From Magicicada septendecula (lineage: Eukaryota > Arthropoda > Insecta > Hemiptera > Cicadidae), in NCBI GenBank assembly GCA_034769895.1, contig CM068373.1:283931379-283995378 (forward strand): 64,000 nt of DNA. Direction: 5' to 3'. Positions 42,301 to 52,831 of this stretch are shown piece after piece. How positions within the stretch are numbered: the stretch's first letter is position 1; each line of letters begins with the position of its first letter. Below the pieces are notes generated by a model. That model was not told where the DNA came from, did not search any database, and saw only the letters and a program-made list of their open reading frames with translations. A program made the position numbers and the translations under genes.

Positions 42301-45300
42301 TCGTTTGCCATAGAAAATAGCCTTTTAAAACATAAAAAGTTGCAGGTAAACTACCCCTTTCCCTTAACCGATCTTCACCAACACCAATAGGTATTGAGAA
42401 CTCTACAATACAGGGCTGTATGCAAAACATCATTTGATTCTGTTTGAATTTGCGGCTGTTATCGTTTACCATAGAAAAATATCTGTATGGAGAACCATAC
42501 ATGACTTCCATGTTCTAATGTTTATATTTAAAATCATTTACTTGAATTCGGTTCGATAATTTCTAACAAGTTATGTGTGTTCCTTGTAAATCGTGTTTTA
42601 TGTTTGACAAATTGAAGGATGTTTTATGTATGATTTTCTTTTCAGGATACTTTATTTATCAGAATTAAGTACTTCACTGTTGTTAAAACGTAAACCGTTG
42701 CAGGTAAACTACCCCTCTCCCTTAACCGATCTTCACCAAAATAAATAGGCCTTGAGTCCTATACAACTCGGGTGGATATGCAAAAATTATTTGGTTCTGT
42801 TTGAATTTTCGACAGTTATCGTTCGCCATAGAAAAAATTCTACATACAGACACACACAGACTCTTTTCGGAAAATGACTTTTCTTCATGTTTTGAGGGTA
42901 GTACAATCAGAATCAGCCGTCATCTCGAACATGATTTTTTCGCAATCACCATACTTCCATTTCCTTACGAAACACGGAAGTAAAAAACAGGTTAAGACTA
43001 AACAACATTGCTATCTTTAAACTGTTTGAAAAACGTGTGATAACATCCTGAAATCAATCCCAATAAAATAAACTAAAATAACACGATAAAAATAGGCGTT
43101 ATTGAAACATTATTTAGAAGATACTTATTGACTGAATTGATTTTCCTATATTTCGTATATCAAACATATACGCAAACTGTATAATAAAACTGTTTGTATG
43201 TTTAAATAAAAATTTATTCGATTCTGTTTGAATTTAAGGAAGTTATCGTTCATGACAAAATTTCTCTTGTTACAACATAAAATTTTGCTGGTAAACTACC
43301 CCTTTCCCTTAACCAATCTTAACCAAAATCAACAGGCCTTCAGGTCTCTACAATATAGGGGTGTATGCAAAAACTTATTTGATTATGTTTGAATTTACGG
43401 CAGTTATCGTTCGTCACATAAAATATCGGTATGGAGAACCATACATGACTTCCATGTTCTAAGATTTATATTTAAAATCATATTCGAACTGAAATATTTC
43501 CATCGAAACTACGTCTTTCTACTTATTGCTTCAGCATTAACCACAGTACTGTGGTCACTAATGTATACTACCTCACGTTTTCGCACTCGATTTTCACCGA
43601 TGATGGCAGTCGATGGCACTGCCGAAAAGTCTGGTTCTGCAGAAAACATTGGACTACGGCTAAAGAGCCCGGGAAGCAATTTCAACAAAAACCTACTTCT
43701 TTGTTGCCGATAACGTAGTACACATATAAAAAATTCTCCCCTCCACCTTCAACTATAATTTTTAATAATAGAAAATTACCCCCACCCCGTTCACATAACC
43801 TCTTCATTTATAGATATTTCATCTACGTTTCTACAGTGGATTATTATGAGCTTCTTATCAGGATACTTTATTTATAAAAATTAAGTACTTTACTCTTGTT
43901 AAATCATAAAATGTTTCAGGTAAACTACCCCTTTCCCTTAACCAATCTTCAACAAAATCAACAGACCTTGAGTTCTGTACAATTCAAAAAGATATGCAGA
44001 AGAGTAGTTGATTCTGTTTTAATGTACGGCAGTTATCGTTCGTCATAAAAAAATCACCCTTGATAAAACATAAAATGTTGCTGGTAAACTACCCTATTCC
44101 CTTAACCGATCTTCACCAAAACCAACAGGTCTTGAGAACTCTACATTCCTAGGCTGTATGCAAAATATTATATGATTCTGTTTTAATTTGCGGCTGTTAT
44201 CGTTTGCCATATAAAATACCCTTGATAAAACAAAAAACGTGGCACGTAAACTACCCCTTTCCCTTAACCGATCTTCACCAAAAACAATAGGTCTTTAGTA
44301 CTCAACAAATCAGGGGTCTATGCAAAAACGTATTTGATTCTGTTTGAATTTGCGGCTCTTATCGTTTGCCATAGAAAATAGCCTTTTAAAACATAAAACG
44401 TTGCAGGTAAACTACCCCTTTCCCTTAACCGATCTTCACCAACACCAATAGGTATTGATAACTCTACAATACAGGGCTGTATGCAAAACATCATTTGATT
44501 CTGTTTGAATTTGCGGCTGTTATCGTTTACCATAGAAAAATATCTGTATGGAGAACCATACATGACTTCCATGTTCTAATGTTTATATTTAAAATCATTT
44601 ACTTGAATTCGGTTCGATAATTTCTAGCAAGTTATGTGTGTTCCTTGTAAATCGTGTTTTATGTTTGACAAATTGAAGGATGTTTTATGTATGATTTTCT
44701 TTTCAGGATACTTTATTTATCAGAATTAAGTACTTCACTGTTGTTAAAACGTAAACCGTTGCAGGTAAACTACCCCTCTCCCTTAACCGATCTTCACCAA
44801 AATCAATAGGCCTTGAGTCCTATACAACTCGGGTGGATATGCAAAAATTATTTGGTTCTGTTTGAATTTTCGACAGTTATCGTTCGCCATAGAAAAAATT
44901 CTACATACAGACACACACAGACTCTTTTCGGAAAATGACTTTTCTTCATGTTTTGAGGGTAGTACAATCAGAATCAGCCTTCATCTCGAACATGATTTTT
45001 TCGCAATCACCATACTTCCATTTCCTTACGAAACACGGAAGTAAAAAACAGGTTAAGACTAAACAACATTGCTATCTTTAAACTGTTTGAAAAACGTGTG
45101 ATAACATCCTGAAATCAATCCCAATAAAATAAACTAAAATAACACGATAAAAATAGGCGTTATTGAAACATTATTTAGAAGATACTTATTGACTGAATTG
45201 ATTTTCCTATATTTCGTATATCAAACATATACGCAAACTGTATAATAAAACTGTTTGTATGTTTAAATAAAAATTTATTCGATTCTGTTTGAATTTAAGG

Positions 45301-47610
45301 AAGTTATCGTTCATGACAAAATTTCTCTTGTTACAACATAAAATTTTGCTGGTAAACTACCCCTTTCCCTTAACCAATCTTAACCAAAATCAACAGGCCT
45401 TCAGGTCTCTACAATATAGGGGTGTATGCAAAAACTTATTTGATTATGTTTGAATTTACGGCAGTTATCGTTCGTCACATAAAATATCGGTATGGAGAAC
45501 CATACATGACTTCCATGTTCTAAGATTTATATTTAAAATCATATTCGAAATGAAATATTTCCATCGAAACTACGTCTTTCTACTTATTGCTTCAGCATTA
45601 ACCACAGTACTGTGGTCACTAATGTATACCTCCTCACGTTTTCGCACTCGATTTTCACCGATGATGGCAGTCGATGGCACTGCCGAAAAGTCTGGTTTTG
45701 CAGAAAACATTCGACTACGGCTAAAGAGCCAGGGAAGCAATTTCAACAAAAACCTACTTCTTTGTTGCCGATAACGTAGTACACATATAAACAATTCTCC
45801 CCTCCACCTTCAACTATAATTTTTAATAATAGAAAATTACCCCCACCCCGTTCACCTAACCTCTTCATTTATAGATATTTCATCTACGTTTCTACAGTGG
45901 ATTATTATGAGCTTCTTATCAGGATACTTTATTTATAAAAATTAAGTACTTTACTCTTGTTAAATCATAAAATGTTTCAGGTAAACTACCCCTTTCCCTT
46001 AACCAATCTTCAACAAAATCAACAGACCTTGAGTTCTGTACAATTCAAAAAGATATGCAGAAGAGTAGTTGATTCTGTTTTAATGTACGGCAGTTATCGT
46101 TCGTCATAAAAAAATCACCCTTGATAAAACATAAAATGTTGCTGGTAAACTACCCTATTCCCTTAACCGATCTTCACCAAAACCAACAGGTCTTGAGAAC
46201 TCTACATTCCTGGGCTGTATGCAAAATATTATATGATTCTGTTTGAATTTGCGGCTGTTATCGTTTGCCATATAAAATACCCTTGATAAAACAAAAAACG
46301 TGGCACGTAAACTACCGCTTTCCCTTAACCGATCTTCACCAAAAACAATAGGTCTTTAGTACTCAACAAATCAGGGGTCTATGCAAAAACTTATTTGATT
46401 CTGTTTGAATTTGCGGCTCTTATCGTTTGCCATAGAAAATAGCCTTTTAAAACATAAAACGTTGCAGGTAAACTACCCCTTTCCCTTAACCGATCTTCAC
46501 CAACACCAATAGGTAATGAGAACTCTACAACACAGGGCTGTATGCAAAACATCATTTGATTCTGTTTGAATTTGCGGCTGTTATCGTTTACCATAGAAAA
46601 ATATCTGTATGGAGAACCATACATGACTTCCATGTTCTAATGTTTATATTTAAAATCATTTACTTGAATTCGGTTCGATAATTTCTAACAAGTTATGTGT
46701 GTTCCTTGTAAATCGTGTTTTATGTTTGACAAATTGAAGGATGTTTTATGTATGATTTTCTTTTCAGGATACTTTATTTATCAGAATTAAGTACTTCACT
46801 GTTGTTAAAACGTAAACCGTTGCAGGTAAACTAACCCTCTCCCTTAACCGATCTTCACCAAAATCAATAGGCCTTGAGTCCTATACAACTCGGGTGCATA
46901 TGCAAAAATTATTTGGTTCTGTTTGAATTTTCGACAGTTATCGTTCGCCATAGAAAAAATTCTACATACAGACACACACAGACTCTTTTCGGAAAATGAC
47001 TTTTCTTCATGTTTTGAGGGTAGTACAATCAGAATCAGCCTTCATCTCGAACATGATTTTTTCGCAATCACCATACTTCCATTTCCTTACGAAACACGGA
47101 AGTGAAAAACAGGTTAAGACTAAACAACATTGCTATCTTTAAACTGTTTGAAAAACGTGTGATAACATCCTGAAATCAATCCCAATAAAATAAACTAAAA
47201 TAACACGATAAAAATAGGCGTTATTGAAACATTATTTAGAAGATACTTATTGACTGAATTGATTTTCCTATATTTCGTATATCAAACATATACGCAAACT
47301 GTATAATAAAACTGTTTGTATGTTTAAATAAAAATTTATTCGATTCTGTTTGAATTTAAGGAAGTTATCGTTCATGACAAAATTTCTCTTGTTACAACAT
47401 AAAATTTTGCTGGTAAACTACCCCTTTCCCTTAACCAATCTTAACCAAAATCAACAGGCCTTCAGGTCTCTACAATATAGGGGTGTATGAAAAAACTTAT
47501 TTGATTATGTTTGAATTTACGGCAGTTATCGTTCGTCACATAAAATATCGGTATGGAGAACCATACATGACTTCCATGTTCTAAGATTTATATTTAAAAT
47601 CATATTCGAA
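39368..47610. repeat. Contracted higher-order repeat, four ~2061-bp units
   Basis: Units starting at 39368, 41428, 43489 and 45550 are about 1057 bp shorter than the standard unit, through loss of a block of monomers just after the ORF fragment. Two junction types are visible. The first two units join AATCATAAAA to CGTTGCAGG (about 39785 and 41845). The last two keep AATGTTTCAGGTAAACTACC and join to CCTTAACCAATCTTCAAC (about 43910 and 45970). The unit starting at 47611 returns to the long form. This is direct evidence of unequal exchange between monomers followed by spread of the shortened units. Confidence 0.85.
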
Positions 47611-49960
47611 ATGAAATATTTCCATCGAAACTACGTCTTTCTACTTATTGCTTCAGCATTAACCACAGTACTGTGGTCACTAATGTATACCACCTCACGT
47701 TTTCGCACTCGATTTTCACCGATGATGGCAGTCGATGGCACTGCCGAAAAGTCTGGTTTTGCAGAAAACATTCGACTACGGCTAAAGAGCCAGGGAAGCA
47801 ATTTCAACAAAAACCTACTTCTTTGTTGCCGATAACGTAGTACACATATAAACAATTCTCCCCTCCACCTTCAACTATAATTTTTAATAATAGAAAATTA
47901 CCCCCACCCCGTTCACCTAACCTCTTCATTTATAGATATTTCATCTACGTTTCTACAGTGGATTATTATGAGCTTCTTATCAGGATACTTTATTTATAAA
48001 AATTAAGTACTTTACTCTTGTTAAATCATAAAATGTTTCAGGTAAACTACCCCTTTCTCTTAACCGATCTTCTCCAAAATCAATAGACCTTCCGTCCTCT
48101 ACAATTCAAGGATGCATGCAAAAAAAATATTTGATTCTGTTTCAATGTGCGGCAGTTATCGTTCGTCATGGAAACATTTCTCTTGTTACAACATAAAATG
48201 TTGCAGGTAAACTACCCCTTCCCCTTAACCGATCTTCACCAAAATCAACAGACCTTGAGCTCTCTGCAACTCAGGAAAGGGTGCAAAAAATTATTTGATT
48301 CTCTTTGAATTTTCGGCAGTTATCGTTCGTCATAAAAAAATTACCCTTTTTAAAACATAAAACGTTGCTGATAAACTACCTCTTTCCCTTAACCGATCTT
48401 CAACAAAATCAACAGAGCTTGAGTTCTCTTTAGTTCAAAAAGGTATGCAAAAACCTAGTTGATTCTGTTTGAATTTACGGCAGTTATCGTTCGTCATATA
48501 AAAAATTAACCTTGTTAAAACATAAAATGTTGCTGGTAAACTACCTCTTTCCCTTAACCGATCTTCACCAACACCAATAGGTATTGAGAACTCTACAATA
48601 CTGGGCTGTAAGCAAAAACCTCTTTCCCTTAACCGATCTTCACCAACACCAATAGGTATTGAGAACTCTACAATACAGGGCTGTATGCAAAACATCACTT
48701 GATTCTGTTTGAATTTGCGGCTGTTATCGTTTACCATAGAAAAAAATTACCCTTGATAAAAACCCGTTGCAGGTAAACTACCCCTTTCCCGTAACCGATC
48801 TTCACCAAAAACGACAGGTCTTGAGTACTCTACAATTCAGCCCTGTATGCAAACAATTATTTGATTCTGTTTGAATTTGCGGCTCTTATCTTTTACCATA
48901 GAAAACACCCTTGATAAAACATAAAACGTTGCTGGTAAACTACCCTATTCCATTAACCGATCTTCACCAAAAACAATAGGTCTTGAGAACTCTACAATTC
49001 AGGGCTGTATGCAAAACATTATTTCATTCTCTTTTAATTTACGGAAGTTATCGTTCGTCATAGAAAAAATACCCTTGTTAAAACATAAAACGTTGCAGGT
49101 AAGCTACCCCTTTCCCTTAACCAATCTTCAACAAAATCAACAGACCTTGAGTTCTGTACAATTCAAAAAGATATGCAGAAGAGTAGTTGATTCTGTTTTA
49201 ATGTACGGCAGTTATCGTTCGTCATAAAAAAATCACCCTTGATAAAACATAAAATGTTGCTGGTAAACTACCCTATTCCCTTAACCGATCTTCACCAAAA
49301 CCAACAGGTCTTGAGAACTCTACATTCCTGTGCTGTATGCAAAATATTATATGATTCTGTTTGAATTTGCGGCTGTTATCGTTTGCCATATAAAATACCC
49401 TTGATAAAACAAAAAACGTGGCACGTAAACTACCCCATTCCCTTAACCGATCTTCACCAAAAACAATAGGTCTTTAGTACTCAACAAATCAGGGGTCTAT
49501 GCAAAAACTTATTTGATTCTGTTTGAATTTGCGGCTCTTATCGTTTGCCATAGAAAATAGCCTTTTAAAACATAAAACGTTGCAGGTAAACTACCCCTTT
49601 CCCTTAACCGATCTTCACCAACACCAATAGGTATTGAGAACTCTACAATACAGGGCTGTATGCAAAACATCATTAGATTCTGTTTGAATTTACGGCTGTT
49701 ATCGTTTACCATAGAAAAATATCTGTATGGAGAACCATACATGACTTCCATGTTCTAATGTTTATATTTAAAATCATTTACTTGAATTCGGTTCGATAAT
49801 TTCTAACAAGTTATGTGTGTTCCTTGTAAATCGTGTTTTATGTTTGACAAATTGAAGGATGTTTTATGTATGATTTTCTTTTCAGGATACTTTATTTATC
49901 AGAATTAAGTACTTCACTGTTGTTAAAACGTAAACCGTTGCAGGTAAACTACCCCTCTCC
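47611..49960. repeat. Last higher-order unit, interrupted by the Polinton
   Basis: This unit has the full-length monomer content again, and runs in phase until ACTACCCCTCTCC at 49948-49960. In other units that sequence continues as CTTAACCGATCTTCACC, but here it is replaced by AGTAGAGGGAAAG. The break therefore lies inside a monomer, as expected for an insertion rather than a natural array end. Confidence 0.8.
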
Positions 49961-50840
49961 AGTAGAGGGAAAGTGAGTGTTCGAAAACACTTCCGGGTTC
50001 CGAACGAAAACACTACCGGGTTCCAGTTCATGACGTCATAGAGGCACTGGCAGCTGGTGTCCGAGCTGTCCATGTGACGTCACTGTTTTGTGTGTGTGTA
50101 TGTATGCGTGTGTATGTGTGACTGAAACACTTCCGTGTTCCAGTTCATGACATCACACAGAGGCTCAAGTCGCTGGCGTCCGCATGGCTAAAACCTGTTT
50201 CAAGACGTCACGAAGGCCGTGGTTTCTGCATGTTCAAAATTTGGTAGCCGAAAACAATGTGTAGCGGATGGGGGTACCCGGAATTCGGCGGTTGCCCGGA
50301 CGCGCAGAGGCTATGTCATCGGGTACCGTTACTCGAAATTTTGGGGGTATCGGGTACCGTTACCCGAAATGTTTAAATCAACGGATGGGGGTACCCGAAA
50401 TTTGTGGGTACGCCCTAACCGGGTTCCAGTTCATGACAGAGGCTCTGGCAGCTGGTGTCCGAATGTTAAAACACTTCCGCGTTCTGGTTTATTTTGATGT
50501 AACAAAATAATCGTTCTCTCTCGAAATTTTTTTAATGTCAGAATTTTGGTACCCTAAATGATTAAAACAACGGATGGGGGTACCCGAAATTTGTGGGTAC
50601 GCCCACATGACGACGACGTAGAGGGCGTGATGTCTGAAATGTTTAAATCAACGGATGGGGGTACCCGAAATTTTCGGTGTCTGAAATTTAGTACCCAAAA
50701 TGTTTAAATCAACGGATGGGGTTACCCGAAATTTTTGGTGTCCGAAATTTTAACACCGGAATGTACGACCGCATGACGCATGTGTTCAACTGTAACAATG
50801 GTATGTCATTGGATATTAATTTTTACATAAAAATAAATTA
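49961..50840. repeat. Left terminal/subterminal region of the Polinton with short repeats
   Basis: This stretch has no supported gene. Two small repeat families stand out. GGATGGGG(G)TACCCGAAAT occurs at about 50383, 50572, 50653 and 50714, with a related copy at 50266. CCGGGTTCCAGTTCATGA occurs at 50016 and 50419, with a variant (CCGTGTT...) at 50133. A TGTGTGTGTATG tract lies near 50090. Because Polintons have long terminal inverted repeats, this is the expected left repeat, but its partner is outside the window. Confidence 0.6.
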
Positions 50841-50841
50841 C

Positions 50842-50912
50842 GGCCCCTCCGGGATTTGAACCCGGGACCTCCGGTACACCAAACCGGCGTGCATCCACTA
50901 CACCAAGGGGCC
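50842..50912 (-). tRNA. tRNA gene, Pro-like body; anticodon reads GGT (Thr) or, one base shifted, TGG (Pro)
   Basis: The minus strand folds as a full 71-nt cloverleaf. It has a 7-bp acceptor stem (GGCCCCT/AGGGGCC), a D arm GTGT/GCAC, an anticodon stem CCGGT/ACCGG with loop TTGGTGT, a short AGGTC variable region and a T arm CCGGG/CCCGG with loop TTCAAAT. The A box (TGGTGTAGTGG) and B box (GGTTCAAATCC) of a Pol III promoter are intact, and a T5 terminator follows within about 15 nt. Strict folding puts GGT at positions 34-36, an unusual Thr anticodon for eukaryotes. The T arm matches that of eukaryotic tRNA-Pro, and TGG is present if the loop shifts by one base. It lies inside the Polinton, about 0.9 kb from its left end. 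Confidence 0.8.
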
Positions 50913-51611
50913 GTTATCGCTTAACTGTAATTATTTCTGTACTTATACTTCTCATCTCTTACTTGTAACCATGAGGTGGACGAGTGATATCTACTGTCGT
51001 CCTATGTGTAAAATCATAAAAGCACAATATAAGTTTATTTATTATTAAATAAATAAACATTTCGTTATACTTTTATTTTTTTACCTCTCATCCTCTTCCT
51101 AGCAGCCTGAGGGAGGCGAATGAGAGCCTGCTACGCTTTTTTTAACGTGGTTTCCCCAACTTTACAGATTCGTAAAGCAGGCCTACTCCACGTTATCTAT
51201 CGCTGTACTATTGACTAGTACAGTGGTAGATAATAATAAAGATACATTATGCAATGCTAAGCCAATGTGTAAAAGCAGTACATATTTTTTTATTTACTTT
51301 TTTATTTATTTTTTTTATTTTTTTAATCGGGTGAATATGTTGTTCATACATGATGCGTATTCACATTTGCTGTACCGTAATGAGTAATTTTCACACCCAT
51401 ACTGGTTCTTGACGAGTTTACAGGTATATCTACCGTGCCAGTGACCCGTCTCGAACTACCAGGACTACGTTTATGAGTATTTCTACCGCGACAGTGACGT
51501 AGTCAAGGTTAACACTCACGCACACACTACGGTACCTAATTCTACGTTTATGGACATTTCTGTCACGTAGCATTCACACTAACACCATGATGAAAACATG
51601 TTCACAACCGA
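50913..51611. other. AT-rich non-coding stretch between tRNA and the last leftward gene
   Basis: No convincing ORF is present on either strand. The stretch contains three consecutive hairpins (51085-51232, listed separately), a T/A-rich low-complexity tract (about 51282-51326), and several loosely repeated TTTATGAGTATTTCTACCG-like phrases between 51420 and 51570. AATAAA signals on the minus strand (one overlaps the last codons of the gene ending at 51612) make it a plausible 3' end region for the leftward transcripts. Confidence 0.5.
51085..51232. other. Three consecutive hairpins (possible structured RNA)
   Basis: Hairpin 1 pairs CTCTCAT (51085-51091) with ATGAGAG (51120-51126). Hairpin 2 pairs TAACGTGG (51143-51150) with CCACGTTA (51188-51195), and has an inner stem CTTTAC (51160-51165)/GTAAAG (51172-51177). 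Hairpin 3 pairs CTGTACTA (51203-51210) with TAGTACAG (51216-51223), with outer TATCTA/TAGATA arms. The three follow each other with little spacing. They could form a non-coding RNA or a 3' end structure; no family is recognised. Confidence 0.5.
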
Positions 51612-52110
51612 CTATATTTTATTTCGTTGCCGCAACCATTCTGCATAAAACAAAGCTTTGCGTAATGCACAGTGTAAGGGGGGAGTGGTAACGGGTTGAC
51701 GATGAGGAACAGGACATTGTATGATGGGTACAAAGGATCTAGGAACTACAGGTGCTTGAATATCGTTTAAGTCAATCACCTCACCATGGTGATACATCTG
51801 TCGTAAGAAATTTGCCTTCTCAAACCCTTTTGTATAGACAACAGGATAATCTGAAAAAATGTCTGCAACGATGCGTACCATATTCTTGTACGGTACATTA
51901 CCATCGTATCCTGTGATAATGTGTTTCCAACCAGTCATTGATTTTTCGGAATTTCTGGTGCAGTCGTGCACTTTCGTATGGTGGAGCGAACAACACGATA
52001 ACAAAACGTCCGGTTGTTATATCAACTGTAACGAACTCTTTGATTACATATTCATTTTTGTCACCGCGAAACGCTTCAAACTCGGCAATAACCGTCCTAT
52101 TCAAGTTCAT
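51612..52110 (-). pseudogene. Conserved-looking protein of unknown role, broken by one frameshift
   Basis: Two overlapping frames carry the two halves of what looks like one protein of about 165 residues. The first half starts at the ATG at 52110 (MNLNRTVIAEFEAF) and stops at 51898. The second is open in another frame from before 51915 to 51612 (from GYDGNVPYKN to the C-terminal AEWLRQRNKI). A one- or two-base change near 51900-51910 separates them. The ATG overlaps the stop of the preceding gene as ATGA. A TCACT initiator-like site lies 10 nt upstream (A at 52120), so it may have its own start site. The layout recalls small uncharacterised proteins found near arthropod Polinton genes. I cannot assign a function, and a sequencing error rather than a real mutation is possible. 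Confidence 0.55.
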
Positions 52111-52748
52111 TTTTCCGAGTGACACATGTCCGCATCGAGTACGTTAATTTTTTCAAATTCCCCCTCTACTTTTCCTTCCAATACCAGTTCATCGTAAAGA
52201 CGATCAAATGTTATCTGTTGGTCGTGACGACTGCTTTCCAATCGAAAAAACGAGGGGAAAAAGAAGGATGGTGGTACATAGCACCCCTTGGCTACTACCT
52301 GATTAATGTACGACTTGAAGTGATCTTGATCATAAAACAAGCGAACAAGATATTTCTTTAGTACTGTTAATAAACAACCAAAACGGATCCACTCGGGTTC
52401 TGTGAAAACAAATTTTTCGGTCTTACTACCTTTAATCCGAACAAACGTTTTCCCAAAGTTACGACTGATCATCACACTCCTCTTCTTTTCACGGTTTTCA
52501 CCTTCTTCGTACAATAACATACTGGATAGTAACTGTTCACGAAAGATCAACAAGTAATTCCACTCAGAAAAGTCAAGTAATATACGTTTCTTTTTTCCGT
52601 TTGTAAACAAAACACCCGGTTCATAGTTGAGTTCTTTATACAGTCCGACGGTAACGAACTTAGAGTACGAGTTGATTGGATATGCAAGAGACAAGTAAAC
52701 GTTATACTCACAATGGCTGCTGCTGCTGCTGTCACAGTCACCTTCCAT
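52107..52748 (-). CDS. Polinton accessory protein of unknown role (213 aa)
   Basis: The ORF starts at ATG 52748 with MEGDCDSSSSSHCEYN; the serine run is encoded by an AGC microsatellite, as at the start of the polymerase. The middle carries two Trp-centred segments (LLDFSEWNYLLIF around residue 60 and FTEPEWIRFGCLL around residue 120) separated by a charged, KGSKTEKFV-containing stretch. It ends with an acidic tail. This pattern resembles uncharacterised proteins encoded beside capsid genes in other animal Polintons, but no enzyme motif is visible. A TATAAAG box (52804-52798) and a TCAGT site (A at 52762) lie upstream, the latter 14 nt before the ATG. It overlaps the next gene by 4 nt. Confidence 0.65.
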   Translation of the reverse strand: MEGDCDSSSSSHCEYNVYLSLAYPINSYSKFVTVGLYKELNYEPGVLFTNGKKKRILLDFSEWNYLLIFREQLLSSMLLYEEGENREKKRSVMISRNFGKTFVRIKGSKTEKFVFTEPEWIRFGCLLTVLKKYLVRLFYDQDHFKSYINQVVAKGCYVPPSFFFPSFFRLESSRHDQQITFDRLYDELVLEGKVEGEFEKINVLDADMCHSEK

Positions 52749-52761
52749 CGTTGAAAAGGAC

Positions 52762-52804
52762 TGAGGTTGTTGTTATGTAGAGATCGCTAATACCTATCTT
52801 TATA
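52762..52804 (-). promoter_or_regulatory. Predicted promoter of the 213-aa gene (TATAAAG / TCAGT)
   Basis: TATAAAG starts at 52804. TCAGT has its A at 52762, 14 nt before the ATG. The 42-nt spacing is longer than in the other promoters, so one of the two sites may be fortuitous. Confidence 0.4.
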
Positions 52805-52831
52805 AACTAGTAGAGGGGAGAACAAGTTTTT

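Larger units (their letters stand above)
1..49960. repeat. Satellite array of ~160-bp monomers with higher-order structure
   Basis: The whole left part of the window is built from one family of tandem monomers about 157-172 bp long (for example, CGTTG anchors at 3796, 3954, 4119, 4276 and 4434). Each monomer holds, in order, a GTAAACTACCCC block, TTAACCGATCTTCACCAAAA, a CTACAATTCAGGGCTGTATGC block, TTTGATTCTGTTTGAATTTG and a TTATCGTTTGCCATAGAAAA block. Monomers within one stretch differ from each other more than equivalent monomers 3.1 kb apart do, which is the signature of a higher-order repeat. No gene is supported here apart from the captured fragment listed separately. The array is interrupted at 49961 by the Polinton, and probably continues beyond that element outside the window. 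Confidence 0.95.

Noticed and set aside
9200..48737. Many 60-100-codon ORFs recurring in the satellite (for example, the 100-codon minus-strand ORF starting MVNDNSRKF and the 72-codon ORF starting MQNIISFSL).
   Set aside because: They are frames across two or three non-coding monomers; the same repeat read in other registers gives similar ORFs, and copies differ without regard to reading frame.
1..49960. CRISPR-like array.
   Set aside because: Units are about 160 bp with no short identical repeat/unique spacer alternation, and the surroundings are eukaryotic.
50219..50510. Two overlapping plus-strand ORFs of 80-92 codons.
   Set aside because: They cross the subterminal short repeats, overlap each other, and have no coding-like features.
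50842..51232. A tRNA-microRNA transcript like those of some herpesviruses, joining the tRNA to the three hairpins.
   Set aside because: On the tRNA's strand the hairpins lie upstream, and a T5 terminator follows the tRNA at once.
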